Positions 9,574-19,967 of a DNA stretch of 64,000 bases are shown piece after piece; within the stretch, counting starts at the first letter, position 1, and every line of letters starts with the position of its first letter. The notes beneath the pieces are model-generated. The model was given only the letters and a program-made list of their open reading frames with translations, did no database searches and had not been told where the DNA came from. Source of the DNA: Bradyrhizobium nanningense (lineage in GTDB: Bacteria; Pseudomonadota; Alphaproteobacteria; Rhizobiales; Xanthobacteraceae); NCBI RefSeq assembly GCF_004114535.1, contig NZ_LBJC01000030.1, positions 164,016 to 228,015 of the forward strand, given 5' to 3'. Position numbers and translations under genes: made by a program.

Positions 9574-10701
9574 TCAGTCCACCCTGGGCACGACGATGGT
9601 GTCCTCGGGGTGAAGGGTGACGGTGAGGCTGCCGCCGAGCGGCGGAATGCGGCCGTAGGCCTGGTGATAGGCCGGCTGGCGCAGGCTGAGCGCAATGCCG
9701 CTTTCGAGCGCCAGGAAGATGCGCAGGCTCTCGCCCTGGTAGACGATGTCGGTGACCGTGCCGGTCAGCCGGTTGCAGGCGGCGTCCTGCGCGCCGTCGT
9801 CGATCAGGAGTTTTTCGCTGTGCACGGCGAGCATCAGGGCAGCGCCTGTGGGAATGGCGCGGCCGCTGCGCAGCAGCGCATTGCCGAGCGCGACGCTAGA
9901 GGCATCGACGCGGCGAACGGGGAGCATCGTCGCTTCGCCAATGAAGCTCGCGACGAAGGAATCGGCGGGATGATCGTGCAGGCGCTCGGGTTCATCGATC
10001 TGAATCAGCCGGCCGTCCTTCATCACCGCGACGCGGTCGCTCATGGTCAAAGCTTCGCGCTGGTCATGGGTGACATAGATGATGGTGGCGCCGATGCGCC
10101 GGTGCAGCGCGCGCAGCTCGATCTGCATGGATTCGCGCAGCTGCTTGTCGAGCGCGGACAGCGGCTCGTCCATCAGGATCAGCCGCGGCTCGAAGATCAT
10201 GGCGCGCGCGAGCGCCACGCGCTGGCGCTGGCCGCCGGAGAGCTGCGCAATGCCGCGCTCCTCGTAGCCGGCGAGCCCGACCATGCCGAGCGCTGCGCGC
10301 ACCTTGTCGGCCCAGCTCGCCTTCGGCAGGCGGCGGGCGCGCAAGGGGAAGGCGACGTTCTCACCGACGCTCATATGCGGGAACAGCGCGTAGTTCTGGA
10401 ACACGACGCCGATGTCGCGCTTGTGCGGCGGCATGTAGGTGACGTCGCGGCCGCCGAACAGGATCGTGCCTGACGACGGCAGGGTGAAGCCGCCCAAAAT
10501 TCCGAGCAGCGTGGTCTTGCCCGAGCCGGAGGGACCGAGCAGCGAGACGAACTCGCCGGCGCCGACATTGAGGGAGACGTCGTCGAGGGCGCGGACGGGG
10601 CCATAGGCCTTGCTCGCGGATCTGATCTCGACGCTTTCCGCTCGTTTGTCCAACGATCGACCTCGCCCATCCCTGTAACGGCGTGCCTCACTGCGCGCCA
10701 T
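9574..10701 (-). CDS. ABC transporter ATP-binding protein (PotA type)
   Basis: 375 residues. Walker A GPSGSGKT (56-63), Q-loop FQNYALFPH, signature LSGGQ (154-158), Walker B ending MDEP (177-180), switch His in VTHDQ, and a C-terminal TOBE region are all visible. It powers the importer whose other parts follow downstream. The first residues are weakly supported. A TTG at 10653 (LDKRAESVEI) has a better-placed GAGG site and may be the true start, giving 359 residues. The gene diverges from a LysR gene. Confidence 0.9.
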   Translation of the reverse strand: MARSEARRYRDGRGRSLDKRAESVEIRSASKAYGPVRALDDVSLNVGAGEFVSLLGPSGSGKTTLLGILGGFTLPSSGTILFGGRDVTYMPPHKRDIGVVFQNYALFPHMSVGENVAFPLRARRLPKASWADKVRAALGMVGLAGYEERGIAQLSGGQRQRVALARAMIFEPRLILMDEPLSALDKQLRESMQIELRALHRRIGATIIYVTHDQREALTMSDRVAVMKDGRLIQIDEPERLHDHPADSFVASFIGEATMLPVRRVDASSVALGNALLRSGRAIPTGAALMLAVHSEKLLIDDGAQDAACNRLTGTVTDIVYQGESLRIFLALESGIALSLRQPAYHQAYGRIPPLGGSLTVTLHPEDTIVVPRVD

Positions 10702-10811
10702 AAGCCTGCTTTATAGAGAGGGAATGTGAGCACTCTTGATCGAAGCGTGCGCCGCACCAAATCTTCTCTCGTGAGCCCTGTCTTCAGGCAGTGATGGCAA
10801 TGACAACAGAC

Positions 10812-10835
10812 TTGGCAAAACTCGGCAATTGCCAA
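10812..10835. promoter_or_regulatory. Candidate LysR-type operator
   Basis: In the intergenic space between the ABC operon and the LysR gene, TTGGCA (10812-10817) faces TGCCAA (10830-10835). Inside is the perfect 10-bp palindrome GGCAATTGCC (10824-10833). It lies 28 bp before the LysR ATG, a fitting place for autoregulation. The role is inferred from position and symmetry. Confidence 0.5.
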
Positions 10836-10863
10836 ATTCTCACGCGGCCCATAACATGGGGTT

Positions 10864-11802
10864 ATGCCCGAGCTGCGCCGGATGCTGCCTTCCAGTAACG
10901 CCCTGTTCGTCTTTGACGCGGCGGCGCGCAATGGCAGCTTCACGGCCGCGGCCGCCGAATTGAACGTCACGCAGCCGGCGGTGAGCCGGATGCTCGGACA
11001 ATTCGAGGAGCATCTCGGCGTTCGCCTGTTCGACCGGACCGCGGGGCGCGCGGTGCTCACCGAGGAAGGCGAGCTCTTGTATCGCCGCGTGCTCGACGGC
11101 TTTCGCAGTATCGAGAGCGGTCTCGTCGAGATCGAGCGGCGCCGCAAGGGTACCGAGACGGTGACGCTGTCGGTCTCGTCAGCCTTCACCACGCATTGGC
11201 TGATGCCGCGCATCGACAAGCTTCAGAAGCAATTTCCGCAGGTCGATCTGCGCTTCCAGCTCATCTCCGGCGCGTTGCGCGGGCCGGTGGAGAATGTCGA
11301 CCTCGGCATGCGCTTTCGCGATCGCGAGGAGCCGTCGTCGGGCGGCACACTCGTGATGAGGGAAGTCATGCTGCCGATGTGCAGCCCCAGCTATCTCGGC
11401 GAAACCGATCCCACCGAGGGCAACACCATCATCCGCCTTGCCGAGACGCCGGGCGACTGGGCCGCGGATTACGCATCGCTCCTCACAGGGCGCCGCGGCG
11501 CGGCCAAGGCGCTGAGCTTCACCGACTACGCCGTCGTGGTGCAGGCCGCCCTGCTCGGCCAGGGCATCGCGCTCGGCTGGTTGACGGTCACCTCGCACTG
11601 GTTATTGACCGGCGCTCTGGTGCCGGCCTCCGACCGGTTGACCACCACGCGCCGGGTCTGCGAATTCCTGCCGCCGCGCAATCGCTTGATGCGCCCCATC
11701 GCCGCCGAGATCCGCGACTGGATCATCGCGCAGATGACAAGCGAGATCGCCGCGATCGACCGGCTCTATCCGAAGCTCGGCGCGATGGAAGCGTGCTACT
11801 AG
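10864..11802 (+). CDS. LysR family regulator, GcvA type
   Basis: 312 residues. The N-terminal winged HTH is obvious: LFVFDAAARNGSFTAAAAELNVTQPAVSRMLGQFEEHLG at about residues 15-53, and the segment resembles the GcvA/AmpR branch. The co-inducer domain follows (HWLMPRIDKLQKQFPQVDLRF). It is transcribed away from the polyamine-type importer operon and is the obvious candidate regulator of it. The start ATG is close to the intergenic dyad. Confidence 0.9.
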   Translation: MPELRRMLPSSNALFVFDAAARNGSFTAAAAELNVTQPAVSRMLGQFEEHLGVRLFDRTAGRAVLTEEGELLYRRVLDGFRSIESGLVEIERRRKGTETVTLSVSSAFTTHWLMPRIDKLQKQFPQVDLRFQLISGALRGPVENVDLGMRFRDREEPSSGGTLVMREVMLPMCSPSYLGETDPTEGNTIIRLAETPGDWAADYASLLTGRRGAAKALSFTDYAVVVQAALLGQGIALGWLTVTSHWLLTGALVPASDRLTTTRRVCEFLPPRNRLMRPIAAEIRDWIIAQMTSEIAAIDRLYPKLGAMEACY

Positions 11803-11839
11803 GCAGGCGGTGTTGGGTGAGGCACCCTCCCTCCCCGTC

Positions 11840-11911
11840 ATTGCGAGCGCAGCGAAGCAATCCAGAGTCTATCTGCGGAGGGATTCTGGATTGCTTCGCT
11901 GCGCTCGCAAT
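11840..11911. repeat. Long palindromic intergenic repeat (hairpin)
   Basis: Two perfect 27-nt inverted arms, beginning ATTGCGAGCGCAGCGAAG and ending in its complement, lie at 11840-11866 and 11885-11911 with an 18-nt loop. They sit between the convergent LysR and uxuA genes and probably also act as a bidirectional terminator. The same left arm reappears at 63863. Confidence 0.85.
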
Positions 11912-11935
11912 GCCGATGTGGAGAGAGCTTTGGCC

Positions 11936-13132
11936 CTACCGATGCTCGATCGCCCGGATCGCGCCACGCAGCTCGGCGAGACCGCGCAGACGGCCGATGG
12001 CGGTGTAGCCGGGGTTGGTGCGCTTGGTGGCGGCGAGGTCGTCGAGCATGCGGTGGCCGTGATCGGGACGGAAGACGATCCTCTTGTCCGACGACCGCCG
12101 GGCGTTCTCCTTCAAGAGCGCCTTCAGCACCGCGACCATGTCGACGTCGCCGTCGAGATGATCGGACTCGTAGAACGACAGCCCGTCCGCCTCGCGCTTG
12201 GTGGCGCGCAGGTGGGCAAAGGCAATGCGCGGGCCGAAGCGCTCGGCCATTTCAGGCAAATTGTTCTCGGGTCGCACGCCGAGCGAGCCCGTGCACAGGC
12301 AGATGCCGTTGGCCTTCGACGGCACCGCATCGAACAGCGCCTGATAATCGTCGGCTGAGGAGGCGATGCGCGGCAGACCGAACAGCGGCCGCGGCGGATC
12401 GTCCGGATGCAGGGTCAGCGACACCCCGAGCTGCTCGGCCACCGGCGTCACGCGCGCCAGAAACTCGGCGAGATGCTGCCGCAGGATCTTTGGCGTGATG
12501 TCGCGATAAGTCTCCAGCCGATCGCGGAATTGCGGGATGGTCATCGGCTCGGTGGTCGAGCCCGGCAGCGCGGTGGCGATCACCATGACCAGATAGTCGA
12601 TATCGGCCTGGCTCATCTGGTCGAACAGCTTCTTGGCGCGCGCCTGCTGCTCGGGCGAGTATTCCTGCACGGCCGCAGGACGCTTGAGGATGTGCAGCTC
12701 AAAGGCGGCAAAGCGCTCCTGGTCGAAGCGCATGGCGCGGGCGCCGTTCGGCAGCTCCCATTCGAGATCGGTGCGGCACCAATCGACCACCGGCATGAAG
12801 TTATAGCAGATGATCTTGATGCCGGCGCTCGCGACCGCCTCCAGGCTCGCGATCCACGCCTCGGTGGACTTCGTCGCCTTAGCCCCCAGGCGCTTGACGT
12901 CGTCGGGGATTGGAATCGATTCCACCACCGACCAGGTCAATCGCGAGCGGCCGGGTCGACCGCGCTCGATGAAGTTCTTGCGCTCCTCGACCGCCTTGCG
13001 CGTCCAGGCCTCCCCAATCGGCACCTGATGCAGCGCCGAGACGATGTCACTCGCCCCGGCCTGCCTGACGTCGTCCAGCGACACGGGATCGTCGGGCCCG
13101 TACCAGCGCCATCCCTCCAGCATCATAGGCAT
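11936..13132 (-). CDS. uxuA: Mannonate dehydratase
   Basis: 398 residues. The product matches the UxuA family throughout: WRWYGPDDPVSL at the N-terminus, the conserved VPIGEAW, ICYNFMPVVDW, and the metal-site segments SLTLHPDDPP, CLCTGSLG and FRPDHGHRM. It dehydrates D-mannonate to 2-keto-3-deoxygluconate in hexuronate breakdown, using Fe/Mn. It lies 9 nt downstream of the idnD-like dehydrogenase and belongs to the TRAP operon. The divergent fructuronate-reductase-type gene would supply mannonate. Confidence 0.95.
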   Translation of the reverse strand: MPMMLEGWRWYGPDDPVSLDDVRQAGASDIVSALHQVPIGEAWTRKAVEERKNFIERGRPGRSRLTWSVVESIPIPDDVKRLGAKATKSTEAWIASLEAVASAGIKIICYNFMPVVDWCRTDLEWELPNGARAMRFDQERFAAFELHILKRPAAVQEYSPEQQARAKKLFDQMSQADIDYLVMVIATALPGSTTEPMTIPQFRDRLETYRDITPKILRQHLAEFLARVTPVAEQLGVSLTLHPDDPPRPLFGLPRIASSADDYQALFDAVPSKANGICLCTGSLGVRPENNLPEMAERFGPRIAFAHLRATKREADGLSFYESDHLDGDVDMVAVLKALLKENARRSSDKRIVFRPDHGHRMLDDLAATKRTNPGYTAIGRLRGLAELRGAIRAIEHR

Positions 13133-13141
13133 TGTCTCCGA

Positions 13142-14191
13142 TCAGTCCGCGGTCAGCACGACCTTGACGCTCTGCGAGCGGTCGAGCGCCAGCCGCAGCG
13201 CATCGGGCGCGGTCGACAACGGCCGCTCGGTGGTGACCAGCGACAGCACGTCGACGCTGCCATTGGAGATCAGTTCCACGGCGGTTGCGAATTCGAAGCC
13301 GAAGCGGAACGAGCCGCGCAGGTCGATCTCCTTCGCCATCACCGCATTCGACGGCGTCGGGATCTGGCCACCCGGCAAATTGCCGATCTGCACCACGATG
13401 CCACCGCGCCTGACGATGCCGATCGCGCTGGCAAGGCCTGCGGCGGTTCCGGAGACCTCGAATGCAACGTCGTATGGGCGCGAGGCCGCCTGCGCCTTGA
13501 GCCCTTCCTCGCCGCCGGAGATATTCTCGACGTGCGAAGCGCCAAGCCGGGTTGCAAAGGCGAGCGGCGCCGGCGCGATGTCGGCGACCGTGATGTCGGT
13601 CATGCCGGCGCGGCGCGCGGCGAGCATGGTCAGAAGCCCGATCGGGCCGGCACCGAAGATGATGCCGCGCTTGCCCTCGATATTGCCGGCGCGCGCGACC
13701 GCGTGCAGGCAGACGGCGAGCGGCTCGGCCAGCGCCGCGGCCTGGTAGGAGACGTGATCGGGAATCTTCACGCACTGCGCCGGGATCGCGTCGAAATAAT
13801 TGGCAAAACCGCCCTGCATGTGCGGCGTCTTCGACGCAGAGCCCATGAAGTAGATGTTCTCGCAGAGGTTCGGCCGGCCCTCGCGGCAGGCGACGCAATG
13901 GCCGCACCAGCGCGACGGGTTGATCGCGACGCGGTCACCGACCTTCAGATTGGCTGCGGCGCCTGCGATTTCCACGACCTCGCCCGAGATCTCGTGGCCG
14001 AGCACCAGCGGCGACTTCACCACGAAATCGCCGGTGCGGGCATGGCGGAAATAGTGCATGTCCGATCCGCAGATGCCGCCGGCGCCGAAGCGGATGCGCA
14101 CCATGCCGTCTGCGAGCTTGTCGAGCGGATGCTCGATCATGCGCAGATCTTCGGGACCGAACAGGGTTGCGGCAAGAGCGATCGAGGTCAT
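13142..14191 (-). CDS. Zinc-dependent alcohol dehydrogenase, L-idonate 5-dehydrogenase-like
   Basis: 349 residues. Catalytic zinc ligands are Cys41 (GGICGSD) and His66 (LGHEISGEV). The structural zinc lobe has Cys96, Cys99, Cys102 and Cys110. The NAD(P) motif is GAGPIGLL. Length and motifs fit the IdnD/sorbitol dehydrogenase group, which oxidises polyols or aldonates at C5 or C2. The ATG overlaps the dctM stop. The operon context points to a sugar-acid substrate such as idonate or gulonate. Confidence 0.88.
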   Translation of the reverse strand: MTSIALAATLFGPEDLRMIEHPLDKLADGMVRIRFGAGGICGSDMHYFRHARTGDFVVKSPLVLGHEISGEVVEIAGAAANLKVGDRVAINPSRWCGHCVACREGRPNLCENIYFMGSASKTPHMQGGFANYFDAIPAQCVKIPDHVSYQAAALAEPLAVCLHAVARAGNIEGKRGIIFGAGPIGLLTMLAARRAGMTDITVADIAPAPLAFATRLGASHVENISGGEEGLKAQAASRPYDVAFEVSGTAAGLASAIGIVRRGGIVVQIGNLPGGQIPTPSNAVMAKEIDLRGSFRFGFEFATAVELISNGSVDVLSLVTTERPLSTAPDALRLALDRSQSVKVVLTAD

Positions 14192-15594
14192 TTGGAGAGT
14201 CCCATGTATTTTGGCAGCCAGAGGGTCAGTTCGGGAATGTAGGTGATCGCGATCAGCGCCAGCATTAGCGGCACCAGCCAGGGCAGGATCGCCACCGTCG
14301 TGCGCTCGACCGAGAGTCTTGCCACGCGGGCGAGCACGAACAGCACCATGCCGAGCGGCGGATGCAACAGGCCGATCATCAGGTTCAGCGTCATGATCAG
14401 GCCGAAGTGAATGGGATCGATGCCGAGCTTGAGCACGATCGGCAGCAGGATCGGCACCAGAATGGTGATCGCTGCTGTGGTGTCGATGAAGCAGCCGACG
14501 AACAGGATCAGGACGTTGGCGAGTGCCAGGAACACCCATTTGTTGTGGGTGACGCTGAGCATCCAGTCCGAGAGCGTCTGCGCGGCCTGCGACACCGTGA
14601 GCAGCCAGGCGAAGATCGAGGCGGCGGTGACGATGAACAGCACCGAGGCCGTGGTCTCGATCGTGTCGAACGTCGCTTTCGCCACCGTTTGCAGCGTCAT
14701 GGTGCGGTAGCGGACGAGGCCGAGGAACAGCGACCAGATCACGGCGGCAACCGCAGCTTCCGTCGGCGTGAACCAGCCGAGCGTCATGCCGCCGATCAGG
14801 ATCACCGGCGCCATCAGCGCCATCACCGCCGAGAAGTCGAAGTACCAGTCGATCACCAGCAGCGTGCCGAGACCGATGACCACAGACACGTTGACCGAGA
14901 GGCCGGCCATCACCATCAGCCAGATCGCGAGCGGGAACGAGAGCACGACGACGATCTCGAGGCCGGCCGAGCTGAGCTGCGGCCAGGAGAACGGCGTGTC
15001 GCTGCCCCATTTGTTCTTGTGCGCGAAATAGGTCACGGTGGCCATCATGAACAGCGTCAGGACAACGCCAGGAATGACGCCGCCGAGAAACAGCGCGCCG
15101 ATCGAGACGTTCGCCATCATGCCGTAGATCACGAAAGGCAGCGACGGCGGGATGATGGGGCCGAGCGTCGCCGAAGCCGCGGTGACGCCGACCGAGAACT
15201 CGGTCGAGTAGCCGTGGTCCTTCATTGCCTTGATTTCGATGGTGCCGAGGCCGGCGGCGTCCGCGATCGCGGTGCCGGACATGCCCGAGAAGATCACCGA
15301 GCCGATGATGTTGACGTGGCCGAGGCCGCCGCGCATCCACCCCACCAGTGCGACGGCGAATTTATAGATGCGCCCGGTGACGCCGGCGATGTTCATGAGG
15401 TTGCCGGCGAGAATGAAGAACGGCACGGCGAGCAGCGGAAAGCTCTCGACGCCGGCGATCATGCGCTGCGCCAGCGTCACGTCGGGCGTCACGCCGCTGA
15501 CCAGGATGTAGAGCAGCGACGAGGCGGCCATGGCGACCGCCACGGGAACGCCGAGCAGCATCAGGACGAGGAAACCTCCGAGCAACAGCAGCAT
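14188..15594 (-). CDS. dctM: TRAP transporter large permease
   Basis: 468-residue, very hydrophobic protein with the DctM signatures GVPVAVAMAASSLLY, FFILAGNLMN, GSVIFSGMSGTAIADAAGLG and PIIPPSLPFVIYG, and about 12 membrane segments. It uses the ion gradient to move the sugar acid delivered by DctP. The ATG at 15594 lies 4 nt after the DctQ stop. It is the last transport gene before the catabolic dehydrogenases. Confidence 0.93.
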   Translation of the reverse strand: MLLLLGGFLVLMLLGVPVAVAMAASSLLYILVSGVTPDVTLAQRMIAGVESFPLLAVPFFILAGNLMNIAGVTGRIYKFAVALVGWMRGGLGHVNIIGSVIFSGMSGTAIADAAGLGTIEIKAMKDHGYSTEFSVGVTAASATLGPIIPPSLPFVIYGMMANVSIGALFLGGVIPGVVLTLFMMATVTYFAHKNKWGSDTPFSWPQLSSAGLEIVVVLSFPLAIWLMVMAGLSVNVSVVIGLGTLLVIDWYFDFSAVMALMAPVILIGGMTLGWFTPTEAAVAAVIWSLFLGLVRYRTMTLQTVAKATFDTIETTASVLFIVTAASIFAWLLTVSQAAQTLSDWMLSVTHNKWVFLALANVLILFVGCFIDTTAAITILVPILLPIVLKLGIDPIHFGLIMTLNLMIGLLHPPLGMVLFVLARVARLSVERTTVAILPWLVPLMLALIAITYIPELTLWLPKYMGLSK

Positions 15595-15598
15595 GATG

Positions 15599-16177
15599 TC
15601 AAATCTCCGATCCGTCGTAGGCACCGGGACGTTCGAGGACCGAGTAACCCTGCCGCCAGTGCTGCAGTGCCGCCTGCAACGAGCGCACGAACATCAGCAC
15701 GAAACCGAGCAGCACGGCGTAATAGACGTAGTTCTTGGGGAAGTTGATCGTGGTCATCTGCTCGTCGCCGATGATCTGGATGTAGACCCAGACCAGCTTG
15801 GTGGCGTACCCGAAGAAGGCGATGCGGATCAGGTCGATCATTGTCGACAGCGCGCGCCCCGCGGGCCGCGGCAGATAGCGGTAGACGAGGTCGACCTGGA
15901 TGTGCCGCGACAGCCGCACGCACATCGAGGCGCCGATGAAGACCACCCCGATCAGGCAATAGGTCGCGATCTCCTCGGTCCAGGCATAGCTGTCGTTGAG
16001 CACGTAGCGGGTGAAGAACTGGAGGAAGACGGCGAGCGCCATCACCCAGAAGATCGCAAGCGCCACCCAGTCCTCGAACGCGTAGATGCCGAGATCGACC
16101 TTCGGCGTCGCCTCCTCCTCGAAGGTATGGGCGATCTCGTCCGCGGTGATCTGCCGGTGTATTTCGGCGGTGGACAT
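15599..16177 (-). CDS. dctQ: TRAP transporter small permease
   Basis: 192 residues with four hydrophobic segments. The family hallmark FFTRYVLNDSYAWTEEIATYCLIGVVFIGA is central, followed by RLSRHIQVDLV. It pairs with DctM in the membrane. The start at 16177 (MSTAEIHRQ) is favoured by a GAGAGG site 7-12 nt upstream. Confidence 0.92.
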   Translation of the reverse strand: MSTAEIHRQITADEIAHTFEEEATPKVDLGIYAFEDWVALAIFWVMALAVFLQFFTRYVLNDSYAWTEEIATYCLIGVVFIGASMCVRLSRHIQVDLVYRYLPRPAGRALSTMIDLIRIAFFGYATKLVWVYIQIIGDEQMTTINFPKNYVYYAVLLGFVLMFVRSLQAALQHWRQGYSVLERPGAYDGSEI

Positions 16178-16196
16178 GGGGTTACCTCTCTCCAAT

Positions 16197-16373
16197 CGTC
16201 GTTCCGGGGCGACGCATCAACGTCGAACCCGGAATGACGTCTTTGTTCTGCTATCTACGCTTGCTCCGCTCCTCATCCTGAGGAGCTTGCGAAGCAAGCG
16301 TCTCGAAGGATGGCCCCGGGCGAGATCGGGGCCTTCATGGTTCGAGACGCGCTTCGCGCTCCTCACCATGAGG
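16197..16373. repeat. Intergenic palindromic repeats between dctP and dctQ
   Basis: CGTCGTTCCGGG (16197-16208) pairs with CCCGGAATGACG (16228-16239), one mismatch. The block 16272-16373 starts CTCATCCTGAGG and ends CTCACCATGAGG and has internal inverted parts (TTCGAGACGC-type). These are typical Bradyrhizobium interspersed elements. As in the ABC operon, repeats separate the binding-protein gene from the permease genes. Confidence 0.65.
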
Positions 16374-16380
16374 GTCTTAC

Positions 16381-17358
16381 TTACTTGACGGCCTGGATCT
16401 TTTCCCAGTCGGCCTTGCGATAACCGAAGGTCTCGAACGCGACGTTCTTCAGCACGGTGTCGCGGAACTCGTTCTTGTCGACCTCGGTCACGGTCAGGCC
16501 CTTCTCCTTGAAGAAGGCGACGAGCTTGGCTTCGTTCTGCTTGATCTCGCCGGTGGCCTTGGCGGCGGCTTCCTGCGCCACGTCGGTGAAGATCTTCTTG
16601 TCCTCGTCAGAGAGCTTCTTCCACAGCGCGCCGGCGATCACGGTATTGAGGTGATCGACGATATGGCCGGTCAGCACGATGTGCTTCTGCACCTCGTAGA
16701 ACTTCTTGGCCTCGATCGTGGTCAGCGGGTTTTCCTGCGCCTCGACGGTGCCGTTCTGGAGCGCGAGATAGACTTCGGCGAATGCGATCGGCGCGGTGTT
16801 GGCGCCGCAGGCGCGCGGCATCGCCAGGTACGCCGGCACGTCGGGCACGCGCATCTTCAGGCCCTTCATGTCGGCGCAGGTCTTGATCGGCTTGTTCGAC
16901 GAAGTCTGGCGCACGCCGTAATAGGTCACCGCGACGATGTGGTGGCCGCTCTTGTCCTCATAGCCCTTGGCGAGCTCCTTGAAGATGTCGCTCTTGGTGT
17001 AGGCGAGCAGATGATCGGCATCGCGGAACGTATAGGGATAATAGGTCACCCCGATCGGCGGGAAGCTCTTGGCCGCGAAGCTCGAGCCGGAGATGATGAT
17101 GTCGACCGAGCCGAGCGACAGGCCCTGGTTGATGTCGGCCTCCTTGCCGAGCTGGGAGGCCGGATAGACGTCGATCTGGTAGCGCCCGTTGGTGCGCTTG
17201 CCGATCTCCTGCGCGGCCCAGACCGAAGCGGTGTGGAACGGCTCCGAGGTCTCGTAGACATGGGCCCATTTCAGCTTGGTCTGCGCCATGCCGGCGCTGG
17301 TCGCAGCCAGCAGCGTAGCGGCGGAGATCACTGCTGCAATCGTCATCTTCTTCAACAT
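16381..17358 (-). CDS. dctP: TRAP transporter solute-binding protein
   Basis: 325-residue periplasmic receptor. The signal peptide is MLKKMTIAAVISAATLLAATSAGMA, and the mature chain starts QTKLKWAHVYETSEPFHTAS. The family fingerprint MRVPDVPAYLAMPRACGANTAPIAFAEVYLALQNGTVEAQENPL is present; its Arg normally salt-bridges the substrate carboxylate. The ATG at 17358 has a GGAGG site. The operon indicates a hexuronate or other sugar acid as ligand. Confidence 0.93.
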   Translation of the reverse strand: MLKKMTIAAVISAATLLAATSAGMAQTKLKWAHVYETSEPFHTASVWAAQEIGKRTNGRYQIDVYPASQLGKEADINQGLSLGSVDIIISGSSFAAKSFPPIGVTYYPYTFRDADHLLAYTKSDIFKELAKGYEDKSGHHIVAVTYYGVRQTSSNKPIKTCADMKGLKMRVPDVPAYLAMPRACGANTAPIAFAEVYLALQNGTVEAQENPLTTIEAKKFYEVQKHIVLTGHIVDHLNTVIAGALWKKLSDEDKKIFTDVAQEAAAKATGEIKQNEAKLVAFFKEKGLTVTEVDKNEFRDTVLKNVAFETFGYRKADWEKIQAVK

Positions 17359-17431
17359 CGACTTTTCCTCCATCATTCAAGTCTGCTTCTTGTTCGCCCG
17401 CCCCGGCACGGATGCGGACCACACAATCTCA

Positions 17432-18241
17432 TCACCGCCGCGCGCGACCGCTCCCGGCCTGCTTCTTCGGTGGCCGCTTTGATGCCGCCGGCTTCGCCGG
17501 GGCTCGCGAAGTCCGGCTCCGCCCGGAAGAGGATCCTGCCGCTTTCTCGGCGCCGAAATTCTGCGCGAAGCGCTCCTGGGAGCGCGCCAGATGCTTTCGC
17601 ATCGCCTCGCGCGCGGCGTCCGGATCATGCGCCGCGATCGCCTCGCGCACGGCGCGATGCTCGTCGAGCGCAGTGCGCCAGGTGCCAGGGCTCTCGAAAT
17701 AATGCGCAAGCTGCGCGAAATAGGGGTTGAGGCGCTGGTCGAACAGCTCGCCGACCACGCGCACCAGAACGGCATTGCCGAGGCTTCCGGCGATCGCGAC
17801 GTGGAAGGCGCGGTCGTGAACCATGGAGGCTTCGCCGGGATGCTCGACCTGCTCCATCGCGAGGAGGGAGGCGTCGATGCGGGCGATGTCGTCCCTCGTC
17901 GCCACGCGTGCGGCCTGTTCGGCGATCGCGCTTTCCAGGAATTCACGAGCGCGCAGCAGCTCGAACGGCCCCTCGATGACGGACGCGGCTGCGGGCGCGG
18001 CGATTGCGGCGGGCTCGATCACATAGATGCCGGACCCGACCCGGATGCGCAGGCGGCCCTCGACCTCGAGCGCGATCAGGGCTTCGCGCACGGTCGGCCT
18101 GGACACCTTGAGCTGCTCGGCGAGCTCGCGCTCGGTCGGCAAGCGACTGCCGACCGCGTACTCGCCGCTGTCGATCAGGCTTCGCAATTGATCGGCGACC
18201 TGGCGATAGAGCCGTCTCGCCTCCACAGCTTCCAGCGGCAC
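17432..18241 (-). CDS. GntR family regulator (FadR/UxuR subfamily)
   Basis: 269 residues from the GTG at 18241, which follows GGGAGG by 6 nt; an upstream TTG at 18274 lacks a site. The N-terminal HTH reads YRQVADQLRSLIDSGEYAVGSRLPTERELAEQLKVSRPTVREALIALEVEG. The all-helical FCD ligand domain has HDRAFHVAIAGSLGN and DEHRAVREAIAAHD with likely metal histidines. The C-terminus is a basic Ala/Pro/Lys tail (last ~35 residues), unusual for the family. It heads the dctPQM-idnD-uxuA strand and is likely an autoregulated hexuronate repressor. Confidence 0.9.
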   Translation of the reverse strand: MPLEAVEARRLYRQVADQLRSLIDSGEYAVGSRLPTERELAEQLKVSRPTVREALIALEVEGRLRIRVGSGIYVIEPAAIAAPAAASVIEGPFELLRAREFLESAIAEQAARVATRDDIARIDASLLAMEQVEHPGEASMVHDRAFHVAIAGSLGNAVLVRVVGELFDQRLNPYFAQLAHYFESPGTWRTALDEHRAVREAIAAHDPDAAREAMRKHLARSQERFAQNFGAEKAAGSSSGRSRTSRAPAKPAASKRPPKKQAGSGRARR

Positions 18242-18290
18242 GCTGGTCCTCCCGAAAGGGTCGCGCGGGAGCAATTCAGTCCGCGGCCCG

Positions 18291-18319
18291 CCAATTTTGG
18301 AAAATTGGTCTTACCAATT
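18291..18319. promoter_or_regulatory. GntR-type operator between gntR and uxuB
   Basis: Two overlapping dyads. CCAATTTTGGAAAATTGG (18291-18308) is symmetric apart from its central pair. AATTGGTcttACCAATT (18303-18319) has 7-bp perfect arms. TTGGT-N3-ACCAA is the classical FadR-subfamily operator shape. It lies in the divergent promoter region, so one repressor could control both the TRAP/uxuA operon and uxuB. Confidence 0.75.
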
Positions 18320-18384
18320 GACCGAAGCATTGACCTGATACGGGCGCCATGTCAAGCAGCGGCAAAGCAAAGGGGGAGACGTCC

Positions 18385-19869
<1,485 letters not shown>

Positions 19870-19967
19870 CCACAGAGCGGGCAATGCTGCACTGCGGTCC
19901 AAATCGAACACGAAGTCGAACGGAAGTCGCGCTTGATTTTTGCCTGTCCTTGCCCCACCCGAGAGCG

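Noticed and set aside
12407..14242. A ~610-codon plus-strand frame
   Set aside because: Antisense to uxuA and the idnD-like gene, with compositionally biased, motif-free translation.
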